A stretch of DNA of 22,946 bases from a virus. Under the pieces are notes generated by a model. The model searched no databases and was not told the origin of the DNA. It saw only the letters and a list, made by a program, of their open reading frames with translations. Below are positions 15,901 through 22,221 of this stretch, piece after piece (positions within the stretch are counted from its first letter, which is position 1; each line of letters opens with the position of its first letter). The translations under genes were made by a program, and so were the position numbers. The stretch covers positions 1 to 22,946 of IMG/VR virus record IMGVR_UViG_3300035698_002593; one strand, 5' to 3'.

Positions 15901-15962
15901 CTGATGTTCTTACGATCCCACATGTTGTTAATTTCTGTGACTGACTGCGGTATTCTTGCCAT
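12960..15962 (-). CDS. MuF/SPP1 gp7-like head morphogenesis protein, interrupted by an intein
   Basis: This 1000-residue precursor contains a Mu gpF-like minor head protein (about residues 150-268 and from 617), split by an intein at 269-616. The ligated host motif would read GWHPV-CICQ, the family's conserved HPxCxC box. Upstream motifs include the helix RLVRTEVNMAFHNADFQRRR with the conserved RTE, typical of MuF. After splicing the protein would be about 652 residues, much longer than the core. The extra ~370 residues beyond the box include VASSDIKRVGQPYFGDIHSA and a stretch around GTVHVYANRHTVESLKWKN, which may be an attached effector-type domain but is not recognised. MuF proteins bind the portal and act in head assembly or enter with DNA. 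No SD precedes the ATG; it starts four bases after the upstream stop, so coupling is likely. Confidence 0.88.
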   Translation of the reverse strand: MARIPQSVTEINNMWDRKNISEILRRNREIDQVFKQISRDLIKSSRYKYLTAGITEHNASGFLRRHRMLEKNVASAIGELSNEFDHILTGGIRDHWGFANKKNDMIVNHYIRGTNASGRLSKAMTHFNTPALNQFFNRRKGGLSLSDRVWKVGQATRDQMEVFLASGITTGADVFTTAKKLEKYIAGKPIKYAGKLLPKRNIAYQATRLVRTEVNMAFHNADFQRRRDLPFVRGIHIDLSASHPMVDICDAMVGDYPKGFLFEGWHPVCYDKETEVYTDHGWKTFRDLNKTDLILSLNPDTKNLEYSSIICKIKYRYKGKMIRFHSRSLDMMVTPDHKMVSFYERDNKLHEMPAKEYCKKMYYTKGRNVYSTHYRLYRSSKWKGEDKKHIQIGQYKLPVKLYCEFLGYYLSEGSTSRKYAVMVSQDKKVNSENYRKIADCLRRLPFRVTAHKIGFSFYDKDFWLYLKQFGKSSEKYIPEEIKELKVNHIDIFLNAFCLGDGSFRKSNNWKGGNFRTERTFSTSSKRIADDLGELILKIGHHPSFKLYNTKDKMSVFRNGTYKINHDQWVVRDCYSQYANQFNKEKVDYNDYVYDVEIAENHIIYTRRNGKCVWGSNCICQSTSIMSSPDEFIDMMKSGNLNPRSPIRRIPGRAQSYLTAHKPQFDRWKSKPYFMKNLDGEMQLQGRVLDGISPLHLQGVTRKNFLKKPADDDYNKFRVASSDIKRVGQPYFGDIHSAERWAIEHNVQTLPQNSRAGAWRKVDGKGQLDADFKASATKQNDYWLKQKEKFDDRMYDGNQSAFDNIPAQQWTDTQNAINGNMNNKVFRDITKNNYDLNVILQNKEIRAGRTLADLQDGTVHVYANRHTVESLKWKNSRGNIPKAGMENARKLNGLESEIRYRYSGKLYEWMEKANTRTKVGQFFKKVDKQWNLHKSSHDLSISTTYKEDFFKQLFTTVTDPRYNKAKFPTWIQELGDDMVKVMTQKGGVRPKAVKPRRKCMI
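14115..15158 (-). mobile_element. Intein with LAGLIDADG homing endonuclease (348 residues)
   Basis: The intein begins with Cys at precursor residue 269 (CYDKETEVYTDHGWKTF, block A) and ends with Asn 616, followed by Cys 617 as the +1 nucleophile. Block B is DMMVTPDHKMV (a TxxH motif), block F is YVYDVEIAENHIIY and block G is CVWGSN. Two dodecapeptide motifs mark the endonuclease: LGYYLSEGS (near 406) and FLNAFCLGDGS (near 492). The penultimate residue is Ser rather than the usual His. The DNA is AT-rich: 28% GC in 14161-14220 against 45% in 15181-15240 of the flanking extein. It likely spreads by homing into intein-less MuF alleles. Boundaries are set by the splice-junction residues and the restored HPxCxC motif. 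Confidence 0.93.
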
Positions 15963-15966
15963 TGTA

Positions 15967-16167
15967 TTAGTTTAGACTTTTATTATCATAAGGAATACGA
16001 TCTATTTGCTTACAATTCTCACAGCAATTATCACAATTCAAGAAGTATGCCGGTGCGCATCCACAGTTCCGTTCGAGATTGTACACTCCGAGGATGCGAC
16101 CGCCGAAGAATGTGCTTAATGCTTTCGTTAAATTCCCCGATGCCTGCTCAAATCTTCCTTTTATCAT
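15967..16167 (-). CDS. Small Cys-rich protein upstream of MuF
   Basis: This 66-residue protein starts at the ATG at 16167 with GAGGT five bases before it; the in-frame ATG four codons upstream overlaps that SD. It begins MIKGRFEQASGNLTKALSTF, and the C-terminal half has CGCAP and CDNCCENC clusters, suggesting a metal-binding or disulfide-linked module. It lies between the HExxE protein and MuF genes and its stop is four bases from the MuF start. Its role is unknown; small proteins here can be head or packaging accessories. I do not recognise the family. Confidence 0.7.
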   Translation of the reverse strand: MIKGRFEQASGNLTKALSTFFGGRILGVYNLERNCGCAPAYFLNCDNCCENCKQIDRIPYDNKSLN

Positions 16168-16201
16168 TATTGACCTCATTTTAACAATTCCAACGTCCGT
16201 A

Positions 16202-16214
16202 CGTGACTGTCACG
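16202..16214. repeat. Interrupted palindrome CGTGAC-T-GTCACG
   Basis: A 6-bp inverted repeat with a one-base centre lies in the 84-base gap before the Cys-rich small gene. It has no adjacent T-run, so it is more likely a protein site or a chance feature than a terminator. Confidence 0.5.
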
Positions 16215-16233
16215 GCACTATTGCGACCGCACC

Positions 16234-16247
16234 GGTATGATCATACC
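16234..16247. repeat. Perfect 14-bp palindrome GGTATGATCATACC
   Basis: This perfect 14-base palindrome lies five bases beyond the stop of the gene at 16252-16566, in the same gap as the CGTGAC/GTCACG repeat. It lacks a T-run in the transcribed strand. A dimeric-protein operator or an RNA hairpin protecting the transcript are both possible. Confidence 0.55.
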
Positions 16248-16251
16248 CTTA

Positions 16252-16566
16252 TTATTTACGTTTGATTGTAAAGTTGTCCCTCAGTATTTGATGGATTGCT
16301 CCACCGAGTATCCTTATTTTATCATGACCTAAAGAACCGTCAAGATATTCATGGTTAATAGCGTTAATAGCTTCGACAACTTCATGCCAATAACATAAAT
16401 CAATAGCTTGTTCCGGTATTATATTTCCGCACGAATCTCGATTAGTAATTCTTATAACTTTTAACTGAGTATCAGCTTGACCGAGGTCCTCTCGTTCTGT
16501 GAATTTATGTGGAAACTTTGTCTTGTAATGTTGTGAAAATATTTTCGTTTTCTTAGGAAACTTCAT
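16252..16566 (-). CDS. Metallopeptidase-like phage protein with a degenerate HExxH motif
   Basis: This 104-residue protein resembles short phage proteins of the ImmA/IrrE-like zincin type: an N-terminal strand region, an LKVIRITNRDS strand, then the helix YWHEVVEAINAINHEYLDG, then a helix GGAIHQILRDNF, which recalls the family's LANGLYQVLKDN ending. In the active form the motif is HExxH; here it is HEVVE, so a zinc ligand is changed to Glu. The SD is AGGTG, with the ATG at 16566. It sits between portal and MuF genes. It may be inactive, or use Glu as ligand. The family assignment is from pattern and is moderate. Confidence 0.6.
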   Translation of the reverse strand: MKFPKKTKIFSQHYKTKFPHKFTEREDLGQADTQLKVIRITNRDSCGNIIPEQAIDLCYWHEVVEAINAINHEYLDGSLGHDKIRILGGAIHQILRDNFTIKRK

Positions 16567-16596
16567 ACTCGCACCTTTCTATTGTTTGTGTATTTC

Positions 16597-18195
16597 TTAC
16601 GTTCCTTCCTCGACGTTCTGTGCGTCAGACAGATCTGTGTCATCTGCTTTGTCCGCATCGCCTGACTCCGGTGTTCCGCCGACAGACAACGACTCGCCAA
16701 TGACTGCACCCTCTGCGTCAGATGCTTTCATCTGTTCGAGTTCAGTGACCGGATCATCGACGAGCGGATTTTTATTGACTGCCGTCTCCGGACTGATGAT
16801 CTTCTCACCGCCCCGTGCTTGCGATAAGTATTCGACAATCTCTTTGATTGACTCAGGCATGACATCGTTAAACTGCGCATCGAACTGCATGTCCTCGGCA
16901 AACGATGCAAACTGTGCTTCGCCTGCCATTGCCATTGCCTTGAGCAGATTCATACGACGGATGAACATCTCACCGAATATTTCTTCTTTGTCCAACGCCT
17001 TGAGTGTCGCACTGAAAAACATGAGCTTCATAAGTAGTCCCGAGATCGACGAGATCCCTGATACGGTCTGTAATGATACGTCCGGTGTGCCGGTCATGCT
17101 GTGGATTATGTCCTTGAGGTTCTCATACTCGAGTTTCAGCGACTCCGGTGATTCATCCCACGTCAAGTATTCCGCATCGCCTGTCCGCTTGCCGTCCTTC
17201 ATGCCGAACGTGAGTGTCTTGCCGTCGTCTGCCTTGTCCGGTGCGTCTGATACGAGTCCGAACAGTTTCGCCATCGGCTTGCCGTAATAATCGTTTGTGT
17301 CTGCGTGTCCTGACATTAATGTCTCGTATCTGTCGATCTCGGTCTGTACGCCTGACCACTCAGGTTCTGACTGTTCGTAATAGATCACCGGCATTTTACC
17401 GAACATGTTTGGGATCTTCTCGACAGCGAACTTATCCTCGCCTTTCGCCTTGCGACCCTTAATGAGTTCCGGTTCCGTGTATATCTCGATATATGCCACG
17501 TCAACCGCTTCCGTTGATCCCTCAGGGATCTCAGACACGTTGTATTCACGCATGAGTGCGGTCATGTTGCCGTACTTGTCGAAATACGCGTACAGGTCAT
17601 CACCGTCCTGTTTCGATAACAGACGGACTCTATACACACGCTCGATGCCCTTGTCTGCGCTTATGTTCGGACGCGTGTATACGTACCACAGTTCTGCGAC
17701 CTTTGTCTCGACCATGAGTCGCCGTGCGAGTTTTTTATTAAAATACTCGATCTTGTTATCATCGAGGATCCGGATTAAGAAGTCATAAAACAGTTTCACA
17801 CTTGCGGACTTCAAATTGACTTTATGGTTCTTTAATCGCATGTCAGGCGGATTCCCAAGCAGGAACGCCGTTGCGAACCGAACAATCTTCTCTTGGAACC
17901 GTGCAACGAGCTTCGCCATAGGTACCTTCTTTTTGACTGCACCCTTGCCGACGAGCTTGTCCGGACGCTTGAGAATCGTATGCTTGCCCTTGTATTCGTC
18001 GATCCATGTTGGAATGTCCCGTTCGACTGTGTCTGATTTGCGAATCATATCCGTCACTGCGACGAACGCTTCCGGTGTCGATACGTCAAACACTGAAGAC
18101 TTCTGCGCATCACCGGCGAGTTCGTTTAATTCTTCCTCTGTGCCTGCATCGATTGCGCCTGCGCCTGTGCTTGCACCTTTCGTTAATTCTGCCAT
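16597..18195 (-). CDS. Portal protein, SPP1 gp6-like
   Basis: This 532-residue protein starts at an ATG at 18195 with GGGAG nine bases upstream; the longer in-frame start at 18279 overlaps the terminase gene and lacks an SD. Residues around 90-150 contain VPMAKLVARFQEKIVRFATA and a FLLGNPP segment, as in SPP1 gp6-type portals. The helix region GTPDVSLQTVSGISSISGLL is the family's ligand to the tunnel-loop segment, and the C-terminal 50 residues are acidic and disordered. Twelve subunits would form the vertex ring that terminase docks to. Position immediately after the large terminase gene supports the call. Confidence 0.92.
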   Translation of the reverse strand: MAELTKGASTGAGAIDAGTEEELNELAGDAQKSSVFDVSTPEAFVAVTDMIRKSDTVERDIPTWIDEYKGKHTILKRPDKLVGKGAVKKKVPMAKLVARFQEKIVRFATAFLLGNPPDMRLKNHKVNLKSASVKLFYDFLIRILDDNKIEYFNKKLARRLMVETKVAELWYVYTRPNISADKGIERVYRVRLLSKQDGDDLYAYFDKYGNMTALMREYNVSEIPEGSTEAVDVAYIEIYTEPELIKGRKAKGEDKFAVEKIPNMFGKMPVIYYEQSEPEWSGVQTEIDRYETLMSGHADTNDYYGKPMAKLFGLVSDAPDKADDGKTLTFGMKDGKRTGDAEYLTWDESPESLKLEYENLKDIIHSMTGTPDVSLQTVSGISSISGLLMKLMFFSATLKALDKEEIFGEMFIRRMNLLKAMAMAGEAQFASFAEDMQFDAQFNDVMPESIKEIVEYLSQARGGEKIISPETAVNKNPLVDDPVTELEQMKASDAEGAVIGESLSVGGTPESGDADKADDTDLSDAQNVEEGT

Positions 18196-18238
18196 GACAC
18201 ATTTCTCCCATTGATGTGTGATTAATATGATGTTACGC

Positions 18239-19810
18239 TTAAAATATTCCGAGTTCTGACTTCGAGTAACCGCCGTCATGTATTGTCTCGTCAGGCATTA
18301 CCATCTCAGCGACACCCGTCGTGCAGTCCGGTGCGTCGTCATGTTCGTTCTTGCCTTGTACGTTATATGTCAACATCGCATCATAATACTCAGGCAGGCG
18401 AGACTCCCAATCAGACGGGAACATCATATCGTTCATCACGTACGTTGCGCCTGACCGGATCCGTGCGATCTTGTTCTCGCCCTGATGATACCATTCAAAG
18501 TCGATGTCCCGATTTTTATGTACCGTACGGACGATCCGTTCGACGTTACGTGCGAAACCGCGTCCGCCTGCATTTGATTCAGTCTTAACGTGCATTGACT
18601 CGCGGTACCGTGAACCGTCGTCAAGGATCCGCACCGGTGTCAGGTCTGCATACTCGCATAGGATCTCAGCAGTACGCGGTTCCGTGATCTCCATGCCGTC
18701 CTGTGTGTAATATACGTCGAGTATGTACGTCAGACGGTCCTTAATGCCTGCGATCACAACACATAAGTAATCATCGCCGGTGTCTGCGGTGTCAATGTAT
18801 GCGATGATCTTCTCGAACAGGATCTTTATTGTCGGATTATACGTCCGGAACCGCTTATACAGACGACCTTTGAGATCGAACGGTGATCCGAAATAGTTCG
18901 CTTCGACAATCTCGGTCGATGTCTTGCCTGCTTTTGTTTTGTCAAGGAACGTCTCGTACGACATTAGTTCCGGACACAACATTTCGTTCGTATCCTTGTC
19001 CATCACCTTAAAATTGATCAGCAACCAATCGTCAGGCTCAAGCGCGAACACACGTCCACACAGATCTTTCGTATTCCACCGTGTCATATTGATCAGTTGT
19101 AACGCGCCTTCCTCGAGACGAGACAGGTACGTATCGCGGTACCAATCCCATTGTTCTTGTAGTAGTTCGTCGTTGTTCGCTTCTTTACGTGATTTAATTG
19201 GATCATCCACGATCCCGATATTACAACCAACGCCGGTCAGTGTTGCTTTGAATGACGATGCGAGGAAATTGAAATGCTGACCCTCGACCGCCCACATGTG
19301 CATTGCGCCGTTACCTTCTTGGATCCGCGTTTCCGGAAAAATGTCGCCGTATGTGACTAACCACTGATTGATCTTCGTTTCCATGATACCGTCACGTACC
19401 GCACGCGCGAACCGTCCTGACAATATATGGTTGTACGAACAGGCGATGATCTTGTTCGTCACTTCAACGCCGAGTACCCATTGAGCGAAATTGATCAGCG
19501 TGTATGTTTTACCGAACCGTGGCGGTACGTTGATCGCACATTTCGTGTATGGTTTCGACGTATGCGAATTGATAATCTTGCCACAATAAAAATCATCAAG
19601 CGTGTTCGCCATGATGCGCAAATGCGGACGTGACTCACGGAAAAATCGGTGATTGCGCAGTTTCTCGAAATCCCAAAAATGTACCCGTGCTTGCTCAATA
19701 CAGCGGTCAAGGTTTCGATACAACACTGTCTCGAGTCCGTCACGCGCTTCGATGTCTGTTATCCGTACGAGGTCCCGTTCGTCTGCCGGTTGTATGATTC
19801 GATTACTCAA
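18239..19810 (-). CDS. terL: Terminase large subunit
   Basis: This protein packages DNA into proheads by ATP hydrolysis and cuts the concatemer. From the TTG at 19810 it is 523 residues. Motifs: Walker A VPPRFGKT at 95-102, Walker B IGIVDDP at 198-204, the coupling NMTRW at 241-245, and the nuclease domain beginning AYIDTADTGDDY near 337, with the later HDDAPD near the C-terminus. The TTG start is preferred: GGAG lies nine bases before it and it overlaps the stop of the upstream small gene (TTGA). An ATG at 19855 in the same frame has no SD. The portal gene follows 43 bases after the stop. Confidence 0.95.
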   Translation of the reverse strand: MSNRIIQPADERDLVRITDIEARDGLETVLYRNLDRCIEQARVHFWDFEKLRNHRFFRESRPHLRIMANTLDDFYCGKIINSHTSKPYTKCAINVPPRFGKTYTLINFAQWVLGVEVTNKIIACSYNHILSGRFARAVRDGIMETKINQWLVTYGDIFPETRIQEGNGAMHMWAVEGQHFNFLASSFKATLTGVGCNIGIVDDPIKSRKEANNDELLQEQWDWYRDTYLSRLEEGALQLINMTRWNTKDLCGRVFALEPDDWLLINFKVMDKDTNEMLCPELMSYETFLDKTKAGKTSTEIVEANYFGSPFDLKGRLYKRFRTYNPTIKILFEKIIAYIDTADTGDDYLCVVIAGIKDRLTYILDVYYTQDGMEITEPRTAEILCEYADLTPVRILDDGSRYRESMHVKTESNAGGRGFARNVERIVRTVHKNRDIDFEWYHQGENKIARIRSGATYVMNDMMFPSDWESRLPEYYDAMLTYNVQGKNEHDDAPDCTTGVAEMVMPDETIHDGGYSKSELGIF

Positions 19811-19962
19811 TACGACATACTCCACAGAATCACACCGGCAAGTGCGGATCCACATATTATGATCGTGCCGATTTTGATCAGCGCGTATCGTACCGCCTGC
19901 CGGTCCATACGTTCCTGATGCCTATACTTCCGGTAACGTTCATATTCCTGTTCGCCTGTCAT
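19807..19962 (-). CDS. Small single-helix membrane protein between terminase genes
   Basis: This 51-residue protein starts at an ATG at 19962, with GAGGT nine bases upstream; a longer in-frame start at 20013 lies inside the small-subunit gene and has no SD. The N-terminal half is charged (YERYRKYRHQERMDRQAVRY) and the C-terminal half is a single transmembrane segment containing IGTIIICGSALAGVILW. The stop overlaps the start of terL. It could be an inner-membrane phage protein (holin-like or membrane accessory), but a one-helix protein of this size cannot be assigned. The odd placement is noted as a finding. Confidence 0.75.
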   Translation of the reverse strand: MTGEQEYERYRKYRHQERMDRQAVRYALIKIGTIIICGSALAGVILWSMSY

Positions 19963-19972
19963 ATTATTAACC

Positions 19973-20695
19973 TCAATTATTCTCTCCCTCGGACTGTACC
20001 TTTGCGAACCCACCGACGAATTTCTTCACAAACTCATCGTCAGACGCTTTCGTGTTGCCGTTTGACCGTGCCTGCGCTTGGATTGCCTTATATTTCCCGA
20101 TCTCATCGAGGATCTGCGAGTCATTCATACCGTCAAACCGTACCGAATGCTTGCTCGGATCTGTATTCTTGACGTTGAGATCTGTATCGTTCTTCTGACC
20201 GAGATAGTTCTTGCCGAGGAATATCGCCATTGCAGGATTTGTGTCTGCTAATTGGAACTGTTTACGGCGTAACGAAATCTTTCCCATGATCCGCTTTTTA
20301 TCGAAATGCTCCGAGAAAGTTACATTATACGTCTCTTTAACGCGGTTCTCGATCGTGTCCTCTGATACTTTGAACCACCCTGCGATCTCGCGTAATGTGC
20401 ATTGTAACTCGCATAAACCGTCGAACTCAATCCAATCTATTTCTTTGCGCGGTCTGCCATTGACACCCTTATTGATTCCGCGATTGACCGGCGGACGTTT
20501 AGGCGGACATTTAGATTTGACAGGCGATTTCTTCGATGTGTTCTTCGTGGTGTGCTGAGATGTGTTTTTAACGGTGATTGATTCTGCGGATTTCCTCGGT
20601 GCGCGTACAGTCACGGTTTTCGTTTTCTTACATGGTACTGACCGTGTTTTCCGCGATGCTGTCCGTTTCGAGTTACTCCGGTTTGCAGTTCGCAT
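19973..20695 (-). CDS. terS: Terminase small subunit-like DNA-binding protein
   Basis: This 240-residue protein has a long basic Lys/Arg/Ser/Thr N-terminus (1-80) with no hydrophobic stretch, then a helix-turn-helix region (LCELQCTLREIAGWFKVSED) and the characteristic MGKISLRRKQFQLADTNPAM followed by AIFLGKNYLGQKN. That ending is typical of terminase small subunits, which recognise the packaging site and hand DNA to TerL. The acidic/polar C-terminus (FDGMNDSQILDEIGKYKAIQ) would bind the large subunit. SD GAGGA precedes the ATG at 20695. The unusually long basic arm may bind DNA nonspecifically. Confidence 0.88.
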   Translation of the reverse strand: MRTANRSNSKRTASRKTRSVPCKKTKTVTVRAPRKSAESITVKNTSQHTTKNTSKKSPVKSKCPPKRPPVNRGINKGVNGRPRKEIDWIEFDGLCELQCTLREIAGWFKVSEDTIENRVKETYNVTFSEHFDKKRIMGKISLRRKQFQLADTNPAMAIFLGKNYLGQKNDTDLNVKNTDPSKHSVRFDGMNDSQILDEIGKYKAIQAQARSNGNTKASDDEFVKKFVGGFAKVQSEGENN

Positions 20696-20732
20696 GATTC
20701 CTCGTGATTTGTCTGATTGTAAATTTCACGGG

Positions 20733-20761
20733 AATGTAACGTATTTGCGAACCGGATGCAA
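20733..20761 (-). promoter_or_regulatory. Putative promoter for the packaging operon (TTGCAT-17-TACATT)
   Basis: Minus-strand TTGCAT (20761-20756) and TACATT (20738-20733) are 17 bases apart in the 86-base gap before terS. The -10 box is identical to that of the head-operon element at 12551, and both are followed by C. A perfect palindrome (20763-20776) touches its upstream side. No transcription data are visible, so this is a candidate. Confidence 0.5.
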
Positions 20762-20762
20762 G

Positions 20763-20776
20763 ACAATAATTATTGT
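20763..20776. repeat. Perfect 14-bp AT palindrome ACAATAATTATTGT beside the terS promoter
   Basis: This palindrome lies one base upstream of the predicted -35 box of the packaging promoter and six bases after the stop of the SLOG-like gene. It is a candidate binding site for a dimeric regulator. It is too AT-rich and lacks the T-run to be a convincing terminator. Confidence 0.55.
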
Positions 20777-20781
20777 GTTAA

Positions 20782-21285
20782 TTATTTAGTATTGTCTTTG
20801 TCGTCGAACAGGACATCCCAATTTGTTTTAATGTCAAACCCGACGGACGTGCTATGTTCCGCCGGTTCGAGTTTGTGATATTCGTACGGTATGCCAATCT
20901 TTTGTGCGAGCAGACATTCGTTCCAACATCCTTTATTGACACCGTCATGAATGAACAGTGCGATGTCACTGTCATATAGAACTGCAATACTCCGATGATA
21001 AAACGCACCGGCGAGTTTGTCGAAATTCAAGAAATGCAACTTCAACGGGATTGCAGATTCCCTGCATAATTTTCTTGCGACCGCACAGACACCGTCCGGT
21101 TCTCCATGCGTGACAATCTCAACGATACGCTGATTATCGAGTCCCTGTTTTTTAATCTCCGCCATGATTAAGATCTTCACACGCTCGTCAGACAGTGACC
21201 GGCTTCCATGTATTGACAGGCGGATGCGCGGTGTTGTGTTTCGAGCTTCCCAACGTAAAGCGAGGACTGATTTTTTCTTTGTCAT
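20782..21285 (-). CDS. SLOG/DUF2493-like nucleotide-binding fold protein
   Basis: This 167-residue protein starts at an ATG with AGGGAACATC before it. It has a SLOG-type core: IHGSRS at 25-30 (the GSR motif), VTHGEPDGVCAVARKLCRE at about 58-76 (where the family has a TGGA.GVD-like turn), and a helix AGAFYHRSIAVLYDSDIALF followed by DGVNKGCWNECLLAQKIGIP, corresponding to the family's N....AD....F....S.GT..........G. pattern. These proteins bind nucleotides or nucleotide sugars. DUF2493/YspA-type genes are common in phages but their role is unclear. It precedes the packaging operon. The family call is fairly confident by motif order. Confidence 0.72.
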   Translation of the reverse strand: MTKKKSVLALRWEARNTTPRIRLSIHGSRSLSDERVKILIMAEIKKQGLDNQRIVEIVTHGEPDGVCAVARKLCRESAIPLKLHFLNFDKLAGAFYHRSIAVLYDSDIALFIHDGVNKGCWNECLLAQKIGIPYEYHKLEPAEHSTSVGFDIKTNWDVLFDDKDNTK

Positions 21286-21297
21286 GATGTTCCCTGT

Positions 21298-21555
21298 TTA
21301 AATAGTATGCGATGACAGAATCAGGAAACCGACTGTTGTGACTGTGCCGAACGGAACTGACGGTACGATTGCCGTGATCTTGAGTTTCAAATCTGTGTTG
21401 CATAAATTCGTTTTAAAGATCCGCCGTGGTTTGAGGATTGATTTCTGTGACGGTTTCAGATCCCCGAACTCAAACAGTAATATACGACCATCATGATCTT
21501 CCTCAAGTGTGACCCTGTAAAACTCGAACGACGTGTTGTTTAGTTTGATTTTCAT
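21298..21555 (-). CDS. Small paralogue B of a tandem gene pair
   Basis: This 85-residue protein is chosen from the ATG at 21555, with GGAG nine bases upstream, which overlaps the stop of the neighbouring paralogue (ATGA). A longer in-frame start at 21666 would lie inside that gene. It begins MKIKLNNTSFEFYRVTL and has LLFEFGDLKPSQKSILKPRR and VPSVPFGTVTTVGFLIL, which parallel the adjacent 98-residue protein throughout. The two arose by tandem duplication. The sequence is beta-strand-like with a hydrophobic end, and I recognise no family. They precede the SLOG-like gene. Confidence 0.7.
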   Translation of the reverse strand: MKIKLNNTSFEFYRVTLEEDHDGRILLFEFGDLKPSQKSILKPRRIFKTNLCNTDLKLKITAIVPSVPFGTVTTVGFLILSSHTI

Positions 21556-21848
21556 GATACACATCTCCGGATCCTGATGATTATAAATGTGACCGTATAT
21601 ACTAACGCAAACGGAACTGACGCGGTAAACTTTGCCAACTTCAATTCGCCGTGATACCGCGCACACGGTTCCGCTGACGGGATGTCGATTGTCAAATGGA
21701 ACTTAAACATGCGGTTTCGTTTTAACATGTTCTTTTGGAACGGATTGAGGTTCTTGAAATCAAATGTCAGTTCGGTTGTATCAGGCGGTATTTCGCTGAT
21801 TGTCATTTCTGTGAACTCGAAATCAGATCGATTCAGTTTGATTCGCAT
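21552..21848 (-). CDS. Small paralogue A of a tandem gene pair
   Basis: This 98-residue protein (MRIKLNRSDFEFTEMTI at the start) matches its downstream neighbour: LTFDFKNLNPFQKNMLKRNR against LLFEFGDLKPSQKSILKPRR, and ASVPFALVYTVTFIII against VPSVPFGTVTTVGFLI. The leader is a weak SD (GGGGA, about nine bases away). It is beta-like with an aromatic/hydrophobic C-terminal stretch. The function is unknown; a membrane association of the last segment is possible but not strong. The stop overlaps the next start by ATGA. Confidence 0.75.
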   Translation of the reverse strand: MRIKLNRSDFEFTEMTISEIPPDTTELTFDFKNLNPFQKNMLKRNRMFKFHLTIDIPSAEPCARYHGELKLAKFTASVPFALVYTVTFIIIRIRRCVS

Positions 21849-21850
21849 GA

Positions 21851-22141
21851 TTATTCGATCCCCAATTTTTCAAAGATTCTCTCGAAACATTGTTTACGTA
21901 TAACACAGTCACGCTTCTCGAGTTCAAGTAAACTGACCATGACTTCACCGAGATCCTTAATCGTCTGACACATCGTTACATTAAGACGGAACAGGATGTC
22001 AAGCTGTGACTCAATCGGTGATTCAGTTAATCTCTTTCGTCGGTTTCTGCTGTTTACCCACTGTCGCGATGCTTCCTGCATCGTAATGTGATTCTCGTCA
22101 CCCTCGGTGTTTGCGTTGCCTGTATTATCTGTGTTGCACAT
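21851..22141 (-). CDS. Small helical hypothetical protein
   Basis: This 96-residue protein begins MCNTDNTGNANTEGDENHIT (polar, likely disordered) and continues with a basic segment RQWVNSRNRRKRL and a long amphipathic helix region (LDILFRLNVTMCQTIKDLGE, then LLELEKRDCVIRKQCFERIF). The charge pattern and heptads suggest a coiled coil or helical bundle that could oligomerise. The SD GGGAG lies nine bases upstream. I recognise no family. It lies downstream of the Cys/His-rich gene after an 80-base gap with no clear promoter or terminator. Confidence 0.7.
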   Translation of the reverse strand: MCNTDNTGNANTEGDENHITMQEASRQWVNSRNRRKRLTESPIESQLDILFRLNVTMCQTIKDLGEVMVSLLELEKRDCVIRKQCFERIFEKLGIE

Positions 22142-22221
22142 ATTGTTATTCTCCCATTCAAAGCCTGTGTTAATAACGTCAATCCATCCGCAATTTATTC
22201 TCGACTATCTCATAACTGTAC

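Noticed and set aside
19811-19855. An ATG at 19855 as the terL start
   Set aside because: No SD is present and it would overlap the small membrane-protein gene by about 50 bases; the TTG at 19810 has GGAG at good spacing.
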